Shown here piece after piece: positions 1 through 8,515 of a stretch of 12,052 nt of DNA. The translations under genes and the position numbers were made by a program. Numbering within the stretch: the first letter of the stretch is position 1; every line of letters begins with the position of its first letter. The notes under the pieces are model-generated. The model did no database searches and was not told the origin of the DNA. It worked only from the letters and a program-made list of their open reading frames with translations. Source of the stretch: Candidatus Schekmanbacteria bacterium (GTDB lineage Bacteria; Schekmanbacteria; GWA2-38-11; J061); assembly GCA_003695725.1 (NCBI GenBank), contig RFHX01000083.1:1-12052 (forward strand), given 5' to 3'.

Positions 1-2250
1 ATATTCGGCTATGAAAAGAATGATATCATCTATTCCTATTTACCCTTGATCCCGGAGGAAATTTTCTCCAATTTGATCGATCTCAAAAATTCTCTCATAA
101 AAAAAGGGAAAGCGGATAAACTCTCAACTCAAAGAATTCTCGAAGACGGCACTCTTTTAGAAGTTGAACTATCTTGTTATATAAAAAATTCTATTGAAAA
201 AGAGGGGAAAACAGCCATTTGCTTTCAACTTGACAAGATTAGGAAATTAAAAGAAATTCAAAGTGCAGAGACTTTATCGAATATCAAAAAATTCAATAGC
301 AAAACTCAAAAAAAAGTGAATGAAAAAAAGGTGCATAAACCGAATATCAATTGCGAAGAGATAATAACCAATTTTCCTGAATCGCTTATTATAATTGATT
401 CTGAGGGGAAAATTACATTTGCAAATGAATATTCTAAAAATTTAACGGGCTATGCTCCCTCAGAATTGATCGATAAACCCTTAAGTTTTCTGACAAATGC
501 TCCTAAGGACGAATTCGAGAAAAAATTTTCCTTTATTCAAAAGAAAGAAGTAAGCCTGCCTGTCAAGATAAAACTTCAAGCAAAAACCGGAGATTCTATA
601 CCTGTTGAAATTCGCTCATCGATTATTCATTCAGAATCCGGAGAAGTTACAGGATTTGCGCTTATGATTAGGGATATCTCTGTACAACAGCAGAGAGATG
701 AACTAATTGACTATCTTCGTGATTATATCGAATCTACGATTGAAAGTCTTGATGATGCTATTATAACTGCCAATGACCAAAATTCAATAATCTATTGGAA
801 TAAGGGCGCTGAAAAGATATTTGGTTACTCCTCTGCTGAAGCAATAGGGAAAAGCATCTTTATGATTTTGCCTGAAGAGGGTAACGGACAGGATGATGAA
901 AGCGCAAGTTATAGTGTAAAAGACAAAAACCTTTTAAGGAAGAGACTGCTTGGAGATGAATCGATACAGATTCAAAGCATAGAAGAGCAATTAGTAAATA
1001 AAAAAGGAGAAAAATTTCCGGCACTTGTTTCCCTTTCTGTTCCATGCGATAAGAAGGGCAATCCAATCATTGGTAATGTGCTGCTAATAAAGGATATAAC
1101 AGAAAGAAAAAAACTGGAAGAACAACTTCTTCATTCAGAAAAACTTGCTTCTCTTGGCTCGATGATTTCAGGAATAACTCACGAACTGAACAATAAACTT
1201 GCACCTATACTTGGCTATTCTCAAATAATCAAGGAGATGAATGTTGATGGCGAATTGTCTGAAATGATTTCCAAGATTGAATTGAGCGCAAAGGGCGCAA
1301 GAAATATAATCCATTCTCTTCTCGGATTTGCAAGGCATAATAAACCTCAGTTTAAGAATGTCAATATAAATGAAATAATTATGCGCGTTGTAAAACTCTT
1401 CAAATACAAGATTGATGTAAGCAATATTAAACTTATACCCCGACTCGACGAAAGCTTGCCTGAAACAATGGCAGATGAGACACAAATAGAGCAAGTTTTT
1501 CTTAATATGATTAACAACTCTTTTCAGGCGTTGTCAGGAAATGAAGGAGAGATAATAATAGAGTCTTCAATAGAAAACAAGTCGATAGTCATAAAAATAT
1601 CCGACAATGGTCCCGGAATTCCAAAAGAAAATTTAAAAAGAATATTTGATCCATTTTTTACAACAAAAGAGCCGCAAATCGGCACAGGATTAGGATTGAG
1701 TTTATGCTACGGAATCATCAACAACCATAAAGGAAGTATTAGTGTAGAGAGCAAACCCTATAAAAAAACAACTTTTACTATAAAACTTCCCATAGTAAAG
1801 ACATCTAAAGCCGCTGAAGTAGAGGAAAAAGAGCAAGGAATTAGTTATCAACAGCAGAAAGAGCAGAAAAAAATTCTTGTCATAGATGATGACTCAATGA
1901 TTAGGGATTTGATTTTTTCTATTTTGAATAAAAAACATAGAGTAGAAATTGCTGATAATGGCAAGACAGCTCTTGAAAAAATCAAAAATTGCACCTATGA
2001 CCTGATTATTTCTGATTTGAGAATGCCGGGAATAGATGGATTTTCTCTCTATAATATATTGAAAGAAAAGAATGCAGGTATAGAAAAGAGTGTAATTTTT
2101 ACTACTGGCGACACTTACGACCCAAAAACCAAAAAGTTTATCGAAGAAACAAAAACCATATGCCTTCCCAAACCATTCAATATAAATGACCTATTGGAGA
2201 TAGTTAATAATTTCTTCAAGAAAAACGAGACAATTCATCAAGCCCAATAA
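1..2250 (+). CDS. Hybrid sensor histidine kinase, PAS-PAS-PAS-HisKA-HATPase-REC (5'-truncated)
   Basis: Two-component hybrid kinase: it should autophosphorylate on His and pass the phosphate to its own receiver domain. The frame is open to base 1, and the first codons (IFGYEKNDI) read as the middle of a PAS domain, so the TTG at 46 is not the true start. Counting from base 1, the order is: PAS remnant 1-85; PAS 119-230; PAS 241-370 (IFGYSSAEAIG); HisKA with H394 in HELNNKLAPI; HATPase with N-box N505/N506, G1 DNGPGIP (D535) and G2 GTGLGL (561-566); a Gln/Lys/Glu-rich linker; and REC 627-735 with acidic D629-D631, phospho-acceptor D672 (SDLRMPG), T701/T702 and K724. All catalytic residues are present. 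No membrane segment is visible, but the N-terminus is missing. No partner response regulator lies next to it. It ends in TAA and converges on mfd. The signal sensed is unknown. Confidence 0.95.
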   Translation: MFGYEKNDIIYSYLPLIPEEIFSNLIDLKNSLIKKGKADKLSTQRILEDGTLLEVELSCYIKNSIEKEGKTAICFQLDKIRKLKEIQSAETLSNIKKFNSKTQKKVNEKKVHKPNINCEEIITNFPESLIIIDSEGKITFANEYSKNLTGYAPSELIDKPLSFLTNAPKDEFEKKFSFIQKKEVSLPVKIKLQAKTGDSIPVEIRSSIIHSESGEVTGFALMIRDISVQQQRDELIDYLRDYIESTIESLDDAIITANDQNSIIYWNKGAEKIFGYSSAEAIGKSIFMILPEEGNGQDDESASYSVKDKNLLRKRLLGDESIQIQSIEEQLVNKKGEKFPALVSLSVPCDKKGNPIIGNVLLIKDITERKKLEEQLLHSEKLASLGSMISGITHELNNKLAPILGYSQIIKEMNVDGELSEMISKIELSAKGARNIIHSLLGFARHNKPQFKNVNINEIIMRVVKLFKYKIDVSNIKLIPRLDESLPETMADETQIEQVFLNMINNSFQALSGNEGEIIIESSIENKSIVIKISDNGPGIPKENLKRIFDPFFTTKEPQIGTGLGLSLCYGIINNHKGSISVESKPYKKTTFTIKLPIVKTSKAAEVEEKEQGISYQQQKEQKKILVIDDDSMIRDLIFSILNKKHRVEIADNGKTALEKIKNCTYDLIISDLRMPGIDGFSLYNILKEKNAGIEKSVIFTTGDTYDPKTKKFIEETKTICLPKPFNINDLLEIVNNFFKKNETIHQAQ

Positions 2251-2284
2251 GTAATGTGATACTTCAAGTAATGTAAAAACATCA
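2251..2284. other. Convergent intergenic gap, no terminator seen
   Basis: This gap of 34 nt separates the 3' ends of the kinase gene (plus) and mfd (minus). It holds a 7-bp direct repeat, GTAATGT, at 2251-2257 and 2268-2274. I see no G+C-rich hairpin followed by a T-run on either strand, so no intrinsic terminator can be called. Termination may be Rho-dependent or lie inside the opposing genes. Confidence 0.5.
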
Positions 2285-5200
2285 TTAGTTCAAATATTCT
2301 ATAAATGAAAGCGCTATTTCTGTTTTATCTTTTCCTAAGTCATCAGCTTTCAAAAGAAGCGAATTTTCATTTCTGAATCTTACTTTGTATTTTTCACAGG
2401 AGAGTATCTTATTGAGCAAGTTTTCCGATGGCTTGAATTGTTTCGAAAAATTAAAGATGATTCCCTCGGAATCTTCTGCTATAGAATCAATGAACATTTC
2501 TCTTCCTTTTATTCTCAAAGCTGCAATAAGAAATAATTTTTCAAAGGATGGGGGCAAAGGGCCGTATTTATCAATAAATTCTTTCTTAAGTTCATCCAAT
2601 TCATTGAAGTCTTCGATTTCAGATATTCTCCTATAGGCAGACACTCGTTTCATTGAATCGGCGATAAAAGAAGTTGGAATGGAAGCATCAGTTTTGAGCT
2701 CAATTTTACATTCTACTCTACGAGCTTCCTCTCCTTTCATTTGGGCAATTGTCTCTCTTATAAGTTTGCAGTATAGGTCGTAGCCAATAGCCGCAATTTG
2801 TCCTGATTGCGCCTCCCCGAGAATATTTCCTCCTCCTCTGATTTCAAGGTCATGCATTGCGACTTTGAAGCCTGACCCAAGATCAGTAGTCTCCTCGATT
2901 ACTCTCAAACGCTTTATTGCGTCCTTCGTCATTGCCTTGTCATGAGGGACAAGAATATAGGCATATGATTGAGTCCGACTTCGCCCTACCCTTCCTCTCA
3001 ATTGATAGAGTTGAGCCAATCCTAATTTGTCTGCACGGTTGATTATAATTGTATTTACAGAAGGAATATCTATACCTGACTCAATAATCGTTGTAGATAG
3101 AAGGAGGTCAAATTTTTTATTGATAAAATCAATCATTATTCTTTCAAGCTCTGATGTTTTCATTTGTCCATGGGCAACGCCAATTTTTATTTCAGGCACA
3201 AGTTTTTCAAGAAAATTCTTCATTGCTTCGATACTTTGCACTCTATTGTGGACAAAATAGATTTGCCCTCCTCTTTCCTTTTCATTTAAAATGCCCTTTC
3301 GTATTATATTTTTGTTGAAGGCAGATACAAATGTTTTTATTGGCAATCGGTCTTCAGGAGGAGTTTCTATAATACTTATATCCCGTATTCCCATCAGTGA
3401 AAATTGAAGAGTGCGCGGAATTGGTGTTGCAGTCAAAGTTAAAACATCTACATCTTTCTTTATATTCTTTAATTTTTCTTTGTGCTTTACTCCAAAGCGA
3501 TGCTCTTCATCTATTATAAGCAATCCAAGGTCACGAAATCTCAATCTGTTTATGACCAAAGCATGGGTGCCGATAACTATATCAATTTTCCCTTCTTCTA
3601 AATCATCGATAATCTTTTTTTGATATTTTTTGGAAACAAAGCGTGAAAACATCTCAATGCGTATTGGAAACCCTGAAAATCTCTCCTGAAAAGTTTTAAA
3701 ATGCTGATGAGCAAGAATTGTTGTAGGTACGAGGACCGCTACCTGCTTTCCGTCCAAAACAGCTTTGAAAGCGGCACGCATTGCAACTTCGGTTTTGCCA
3801 TATCCTACATCTCCACAGATAAGTCTATCCATTGGGACAGGAGATTCCATATCTCTTTTGACCTCTTCAATGGCTTTTGCTTGATGTGGAGTTTCTTCAT
3901 ATTCGAATTTTGATTCAAATTCCCGCAGCCAATTATCGTCAGGTGAAAATGCAAAACCTTTACTCATCTGCCGCAATGCATAAAGTTCGACAAGCTCTTT
4001 CGCAATTGAGTCAATTGCCTTTTGGACTCTTTCCTTTCTTTTGATCCATCCTGTGCCTCCAAGACGATCAATTACCGGCTTCGTCCCTTTTACGCCGATA
4101 TATTTTTGTACGAGATGAAAATTATCGATTGGCACATAAAGTTTTTCTCCTCCAGAATATTCAATCAGGAGAAAATCTATTTGCCGCCCTTCCGTTATCA
4201 TGCTTTGAATGCCTTTAAATATTCCAATACCATATTCAGTATGTACGACATAGTCCCCCTCTTTTAGGGATTCAAAGGTAGATGCCGACTTTACCGGAGT
4301 TACTGTTTTTTTTCTGTAGATTTCTCTTTTTGTTCCAAAAATATCCTTTTCTGTTACAAAGACGAGCCGCAAATCTTCTGAGATAAATCCTTCCGACAGA
4401 AAGCCAATCAAAATTAGAGGAGGTTGTGGGGATTTATAGTCAAATTGGAGAATATCAAACTTTCTTTCTTTCAAAAATCCAATGGACAGATTATAATCCA
4501 TAAACATCTTGATCAGTCTTTCACCCCTTGCTTTTGAAGCCGCCGATATGAAAACAGCAAATCCTTCATCACGATATTTTTTTATCTCCTTTGCTACAGA
4601 ATAAAACCTGTCAGTCCTTTTTAATTCATCTATATGAAGGAAATCTGTATGCTTGATATCAACTTTGATGCTGTTTTCATCTGAAGGTATAGGCGAAAGA
4701 TTAATCTCATCAAAATTTAAAAGTTTTTCATTGACTGCTTCTTTATTCAAAGCCAATTCATCCAACTCAAGAGACGGAATTCCTCTCCTGATATTCTCTT
4801 CTCTTGCTATTTCATAGTTTTTGTAGTTTTCATCGATGGTTTTCAAAATGGATTTTTTATCATCAAGAATAATGAGAGCATCTTCTGAAAAATAATCAAA
4901 CAAGCTACTTTTAGATGAATAAAAAAGGGGGAGATAATTTTCTATTCCCTGAAAATACTCACCTTCTTCAATAAGTCTCAAGATTTTTTTAGCGTAATTG
5001 GTTTCAATAAGTTCAGGAAATTTTGATAAGAATTTTTCTTTAAGCATATAATATTTTTCATCATATACCACTTCTCTTACCGGCAGGATCGAAGCAGTCA
5101 ATATCTTTCGCAATGATTTTTGTGTAAATTGGTCAAACTCCCTGATTGACGCAACTTCATCTCCGAATAATTCAATTCGCACCGGATATTCATAGTTCCC

Positions 5201-5764
5201 TGAAAAAAAATCTATAATTCCCCCTCTGACACTGAATTCGCCTCTTTGTTCAACAAAATCTCTTCTTTTATATCCTGTGCTAATCAAATAATGAATCAAT
5301 TCATCACGGTCTATTAAATCTCCTGTATCAATTTCTCTGAATTTATCTTCCAAATATTCTTTTGGCATCAAGAAAAGCTGTAACGATGAAGGCACTGTAA
5401 TAAATATGCCCTTTCCTTTAATCATTTCCAAAAGGCATTCAATCCTTTGTGACGCTATTTCTTGGTCTGGCGAGAATTCTTCATAAATATCTGTATCTCT
5501 TGGCGGGAAATAGTGAACTTTTAAATCCTTTTCTCTATTTTGATTGAAAAAATATTCTTTAAAGAACAAAATGTCTTCATAAAAAGATTTTGCCTTCTCT
5601 TCGTTTTGTGCAATATAGATGATTTGTTTATCTTTGTGATGGAACCAGGACAATAGGAGTGCAAATGACGCCCCTGTCAAGCCGCATATTTCACTTTTTT
5701 TAGGGGCCGATGATTCAAGGATATTTTTGATCTTTTCGAATATTTCTGAGAACTTGGCTTCCAT
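2285..5764 (-). CDS. mfd: Transcription-repair coupling factor Mfd
   Basis: ATP-driven DNA translocase that removes RNA polymerase stalled at DNA lesions and recruits UvrA for nucleotide excision repair. At 1159 aa it is full length for the family. The N-terminal third is the UvrB-like module; its Walker A is degenerate (TGASFALLL, no GKT), as usual in Mfd. A CarD/RID-type RNA polymerase-binding domain follows at about 495-555 (EGDYVVHTEYGIGIFKGI). The RecG-like translocase spans about 600-980, with Walker A GDVGYGKT (G651-T658), DEEH box D752-H755, TATPIPRTL motif III and the QLRGRVGRS motif VI. Next come the TRG segment (GGGNILGEAQSGQ) and the C-terminal regulatory domain (RRISEIEDFNELDELKKEF, KYGPLPPSF). 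The ATG start is 9 nt after the trpS stop. GAGG at 5777-5780, inside the trpS end, is a plausible but rather distant ribosome site. It is the last gene of the pheA-M50-trpS-mfd run. Confidence 0.98.
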   Translation of the reverse strand: MEAKFSEIFEKIKNILESSAPKKSEICGLTGASFALLLSWFHHKDKQIIYIAQNEEKAKSFYEDILFFKEYFFNQNREKDLKVHYFPPRDTDIYEEFSPDQEIASQRIECLLEMIKGKGIFITVPSSLQLFLMPKEYLEDKFREIDTGDLIDRDELIHYLISTGYKRRDFVEQRGEFSVRGGIIDFFSGNYEYPVRIELFGDEVASIREFDQFTQKSLRKILTASILPVREVVYDEKYYMLKEKFLSKFPELIETNYAKKILRLIEEGEYFQGIENYLPLFYSSKSSLFDYFSEDALIILDDKKSILKTIDENYKNYEIAREENIRRGIPSLELDELALNKEAVNEKLLNFDEINLSPIPSDENSIKVDIKHTDFLHIDELKRTDRFYSVAKEIKKYRDEGFAVFISAASKARGERLIKMFMDYNLSIGFLKERKFDILQFDYKSPQPPLILIGFLSEGFISEDLRLVFVTEKDIFGTKREIYRKKTVTPVKSASTFESLKEGDYVVHTEYGIGIFKGIQSMITEGRQIDFLLIEYSGGEKLYVPIDNFHLVQKYIGVKGTKPVIDRLGGTGWIKRKERVQKAIDSIAKELVELYALRQMSKGFAFSPDDNWLREFESKFEYEETPHQAKAIEEVKRDMESPVPMDRLICGDVGYGKTEVAMRAAFKAVLDGKQVAVLVPTTILAHQHFKTFQERFSGFPIRIEMFSRFVSKKYQKKIIDDLEEGKIDIVIGTHALVINRLRFRDLGLLIIDEEHRFGVKHKEKLKNIKKDVDVLTLTATPIPRTLQFSLMGIRDISIIETPPEDRLPIKTFVSAFNKNIIRKGILNEKERGGQIYFVHNRVQSIEAMKNFLEKLVPEIKIGVAHGQMKTSELERIMIDFINKKFDLLLSTTIIESGIDIPSVNTIIINRADKLGLAQLYQLRGRVGRSRTQSYAYILVPHDKAMTKDAIKRLRVIEETTDLGSGFKVAMHDLEIRGGGNILGEAQSGQIAAIGYDLYCKLIRETIAQMKGEEARRVECKIELKTDASIPTSFIADSMKRVSAYRRISEIEDFNELDELKKEFIDKYGPLPPSFEKLFLIAALRIKGREMFIDSIAEDSEGIIFNFSKQFKPSENLLNKILSCEKYKVRFRNENSLLLKADDLGKDKTEIALSFIEYLN

Positions 5765-5773
5765 AACATATGG

Positions 5774-6769
5774 CTACCTCAATTTCATAACATTCCTCAC
5801 TTTTTCCATCATTTTTTCTGCTTCATTATATGCTCTCTCTTTCCCTTTTTTGCGAATAGAAGATATCTGTTCTCTATCAGATGAAATTTTTGCCCGCTTC
5901 TCTGAATATTCAACAAAAAACTCTTCGATATTATTAAATAGAATTTTTTTGCAATCGACACAACCTATAGAAGCATCTTTGCAGGAGTCTTCAATTTTTT
6001 TGACTTCCTCACTTTTGCTGAAAACTTTGTGATAGGCATAGACTGGACATACCTCTGGATTGCCGGGATCATTTCTTCTCACGCGTTGAGGGTCTGTTAC
6101 CATTGTTTTTATCTTTTTCTCGATTTCCTCAGGCGAATCAGCAAGATAGATACAGTTATCGAAGCTTTTACTCATTTTTCTTCCATCTGTTCCGGGAAGT
6201 TTTGGAGTAGAAGTTAGAAGCGGCTGAGGTTCAATGAAAACTGTCTCCCCATAAATAAAATTAAACCTTCTTGCAATTTCTCTTGCCAGTTCAATATGAG
6301 GCACTTGATCTATTCCTACTGGAACAACATCTGCTGAATACAAAAGAATATCTGCAGTTTGCAAAAGGGGATAACCAAGAAAACCATAAGTTGATAAGTC
6401 TCTGTTTGATAAATTTTCCTTTGTCTCCTTATAAGAAGGGACCCTTTCCAACCATGGAATTGGAGTTATCATTGATAAAAGGAGATGAAGTTCAGAATGC
6501 TGAAGGACATCCGATTGGACAAAAATCGTTGCTTTCTCAGGATCGATTCCTGCCGCAAGCCAATCGATAATCATTTCGTCTGTATATTTTCTTATATTTG
6601 AAGCATCCTGATATTCAGTTGTCAAGGCATGCCAATCTGCTACGAAATAGAAACAATCATCATTTATCTGCATCTTTTTCCAATTTTCCAAAACTCCTAT
6701 ATAATGACCTAAATGAAGATTTCCAGTCGGTCTCATTCCACTTAATACTCTTCTTTTCCCTTTGCTCAT
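5774..6769 (-). CDS. trpS: Tryptophanyl-tRNA synthetase (class I), with a four-Cys motif
   Basis: Charges tRNA-Trp with tryptophan in the cytoplasm. The Rossmann-fold signatures are HLGH (H19-H22, the HIGH motif, after SGMRPTGNL) and KMSKS (198-202). The family block DPGNPEVCPV is also present. The length of 331 aa is normal for bacterial TrpS. The open frame reaches a TTG at 6799, but that lies inside the upstream protease gene. I chose the ATG at 6769 because GGAG at 6776-6779 sits 6 nt before it and because homologues begin just before the RRVLSGMRPTG stretch; the ATG at 6781 is possible. Four cysteines, C241, C263, C270 and C273 (spacing x21-x6-x2), resemble the [4Fe-4S] motif known from Thermotoga maritima TrpRS. 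The gene sits 16 nt after the M50 gene and 9 nt before mfd, so it is probably cotranscribed with both. Confidence 0.97.
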   Translation of the reverse strand: MSKGKRRVLSGMRPTGNLHLGHYIGVLENWKKMQINDDCFYFVADWHALTTEYQDASNIRKYTDEMIIDWLAAGIDPEKATIFVQSDVLQHSELHLLLSMITPIPWLERVPSYKETKENLSNRDLSTYGFLGYPLLQTADILLYSADVVPVGIDQVPHIELAREIARRFNFIYGETVFIEPQPLLTSTPKLPGTDGRKMSKSFDNCIYLADSPEEIEKKIKTMVTDPQRVRRNDPGNPEVCPVYAYHKVFSKSEEVKKIEDSCKDASIGCVDCKKILFNNIEEFFVEYSEKRAKISSDREQISSIRKKGKERAYNEAEKMMEKVRNVMKLR

Positions 6770-6775
6770 TTTTTT

Positions 6776-6779
6776 CTCC
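6776..6779 (-). promoter_or_regulatory. trpS Shine-Dalgarno site that decides the start
   Basis: On the minus strand the sequence reads GGAG, six A residues, then ATG (6767-6769). This is a good ribosome-binding site at ideal spacing. It favours the ATG at 6769 over the upstream TTG (6799) and ATG (6781) in the same frame. The GGAG itself overlaps the codons that follow the ATG at 6781. Confidence 0.6.
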
Positions 6780-6785
6780 ATTTCT

Positions 6786-7436
6786 TTAACTGACTCCAAT
6801 AAGTGAAAAAATTAAATTGCTCAGTGGTGTAATAATCATACCTAACACATTTGTAAAGAATAGAGCCATAATTATTATAAAACCATAAGGCCTGAGTCTT
6901 TCATAGGCAATGGCTTTTGATGGCGGCAAAAGTCCTAAAAGAACACCGCTTCCATCGAGAGGAAAGACAGGAATCATATTGAAAATTGCAAGTATCACAT
7001 TGATTCTGATACTCATATAAATAAAAATCATCAATGGCTCTATTATTTTTGAATTATTTAAAACACTGGACGAGTTGACTGAATGAATAAATAATTTGAA
7101 TATAATGGCAAAGATTATGGCAAGCATAAGATTGCTCAAAGGTCCTGCAAAGGAAATCCACAAATTGTCTTTTCTGGGGTTTTTGAGATTTCTTATATCT
7201 ACGGGTACTGGTTTTGCCCAACCAATCAAAAATCCGCTTCCTGAAACAAGAATGAGCAAAGGAAGGATTAAAGTTCCTATTGGGTCAATATGAGGAATAG
7301 GGTTTATGGTCATTCTTCCCATCCGTTTTGCAGTATCATCTCCAAAGTAGTTGGCGCTCAGTGCATGGAAGCATTCATGGACAGATATAGAAAGAAGAAG
7401 CGCCATAAAACTTACAATTGAATATGAAAGATTCAT
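6786..7436 (-). CDS. M50-family (site-2-type) membrane zinc metalloprotease, YwhC/Rip-like
   Basis: Predicted intramembrane or membrane-embedded zinc protease of 216 aa. The zinc site is HECFH (H20, E21, H24) in the first hydrophobic segment. The third ligand is D161 in NMIPVFPLDGSG, the usual NPxFPLDG motif with its conserved Pro replaced by Met. The blocks GRMTINPIPHIDPIGT and GWAKPVPVDIRNLKNPRKD are typical of the small M50B subgroup often found beside trpS. About five or six membrane segments are visible; there is no PDZ or CBS domain. The open frame reaches a TTG at 7490, but the first 18 codons would overlap pheA and look unrelated to the family. The ATG at 7436, 2 nt after the pheA stop, starts directly at the first membrane segment. 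No strong Shine-Dalgarno precedes it, so translation is probably coupled to pheA. The substrate is unknown. Confidence 0.92.
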   Translation of the reverse strand: MNLSYSIVSFMALLLSISVHECFHALSANYFGDDTAKRMGRMTINPIPHIDPIGTLILPLLILVSGSGFLIGWAKPVPVDIRNLKNPRKDNLWISFAGPLSNLMLAIIFAIIFKLFIHSVNSSSVLNNSKIIEPLMIFIYMSIRINVILAIFNMIPVFPLDGSGVLLGLLPPSKAIAYERLRPYGFIIIMALFFTNVLGMIITPLSNLIFSLIGVS

Positions 7437-7438
7437 TT

Positions 7439-8515
7439 TTAGTCGAGAGAACCCTTTGGATATGACCCAAGAATATTGAGAAAAAGACAATTTGCCTCGA
7501 GCTTTGCAAGCGCTCTCTTCACAGCCCTATTCTCAATGTGTCCCAAGAAATCTATATAGAATATATACTCCCATGGCTTTTTTTTCGATGGCCTCGATTC
7601 AATCTTTGTCAAACTTATTCGATTTTCTGAAAAAAAGGAAAGAGCATCATGCAAAGCCCCTGCCCTATCATTCACTGCAAAAATAATCGAAGTTTTATCC
7701 TTTCCTGTTTTTTCATTGATTTCTTTTCCCAAAATTAGAAACCTTGTAAAATTATTGACACTATCTTCAATATGCTCATAAACAGGTTTTAGATTATAGA
7801 TGTCACTAGCCATTTTACTTGCAATGGCGCCCTTGGTTTTATCCTTTGAAGCAATTTTTGCAGCCATAGAGGTGCTTGACACCGTTTCAATTTTGACTGA
7901 GGGCATATTTTTTGTTAGCCATTCCCTGCATTGCGCTATTGGTTGGGGATGGCTAACGATTGTTTTTATATCTTCCGCTTTACCTGTAATATTCATTAAG
8001 TTATGGTTTATCTTCAAAAAAATCTCTCCGGTAATTTTCAGCGAAAATTCGAGAAAAAGATCGAGAGTTTCATTCACCGTTCCTTCATAGGAGTTTTCAA
8101 TCGGGACAACTCCAAAAGAAGCACTCCCCTTCTCAACATCTTCAAAGACATCCTTTAAAAAAAGTTTAGGAACAACATTGGAAGATTTGCCGAAATGCTT
8201 TATGCTTGCTAAATGGGAAAAGGATGCCTCCGGGCCTAAGCAGGAAATTACGATAGGCGCTTCAAGAGAGCGGGTTGCCGATATTATCTCTTTGAAGATT
8301 CCCTTCATCACTGACGAGGAAAAGGGTCCCGGATTTTCTTTTTCAATTCTTTTCAAAATTTCCTCTTCACGGTGAGGAACAAGAATCCTGCTGTTGTTTT
8401 TTTTCTTGATATTCCCTATTTGTCTGGCAATTTTGCCTCTTTCACTTAGAAGTCTCAAAATTTTTGAATCAATAGCATCTATTTTTTTTCGTAAATCCTC
8501 AATTTTGTTTTTCAT
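7439..8515 (-). CDS. pheA: Bifunctional chorismate mutase / prephenate dehydratase (P-protein)
   Basis: Carries out two steps of phenylalanine synthesis: chorismate to prephenate, then prephenate to phenylpyruvate. Three domains are visible in 358 aa. An AroQ-type helical chorismate mutase spans 1-88 (DLRKKIDAIDSKILRLLSER, R30, K37, R49). The prephenate dehydratase spans 89-262, with VVPIENSYEGTVNET (137-150), STSMAA (214-219) and the NFTRF motif whose T257 matches the catalytic Thr. A C-terminal ACT domain spans about 275-350, with GALHDAL (286-292) and ESRP (306-309), the phenylalanine-sensing motifs, so feedback inhibition by Phe is expected. The usual GPxGTFS motif reads GPEASFS (94-100), a mild deviation. 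The ATG start gives a normal N-terminus, with only a weak ribosome site before it. It is the first gene of the minus-strand run. No Phe-rich leader peptide or attenuator is seen upstream. Confidence 0.97.
   Translation of the reverse strand: MKNKIEDLRKKIDAIDSKILRLLSERGKIARQIGNIKKKNNSRILVPHREEEILKRIEKENPGPFSSSVMKGIFKEIISATRSLEAPIVISCLGPEASFSHLASIKHFGKSSNVVPKLFLKDVFEDVEKGSASFGVVPIENSYEGTVNETLDLFLEFSLKITGEIFLKINHNLMNITGKAEDIKTIVSHPQPIAQCREWLTKNMPSVKIETVSSTSMAAKIASKDKTKGAIASKMASDIYNLKPVYEHIEDSVNNFTRFLILGKEINEKTGKDKTSIIFAVNDRAGALHDALSFFSENRISLTKIESRPSKKKPWEYIFYIDFLGHIENRAVKRALAKLEANCLFLNILGSYPKGSLD

Noticed and set aside
46-48. TTG as start of the histidine kinase
   Set aside because: The frame is open upstream to base 1 and encodes recognisable PAS sequence (IFGYEKNDI), so the gene is truncated by the window edge.
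1168-1494. Minus-strand 108-codon open frame inside the kinase gene
   Set aside because: Antisense to the conserved HisKA/HATPase region; low-complexity translation with no motif. A shadow of the real gene.
2251-2284. Possible bidirectional terminator between the kinase gene and mfd
   Set aside because: No G+C-rich stem or T-run; only a 7-bp direct repeat that is unremarkable in A+T-rich DNA.
6770-6799. Longer trpS beginning at TTG 6799
   Set aside because: It overlaps the M50 gene and adds residues not typical of TrpS; the ATG at 6769 has a GGAG site 6 nt upstream.
7437-7490. Longer M50 protease beginning at TTG 7490
   Set aside because: The added 18 codons overlap pheA by about 50 nt and precede the first membrane segment without family similarity; the ATG at 7436 fits better.
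7800-8090. Plus-strand open frame of 96 codons opposite pheA
   Set aside because: Antisense to the conserved prephenate dehydratase domain and has no motif or ribosome site.
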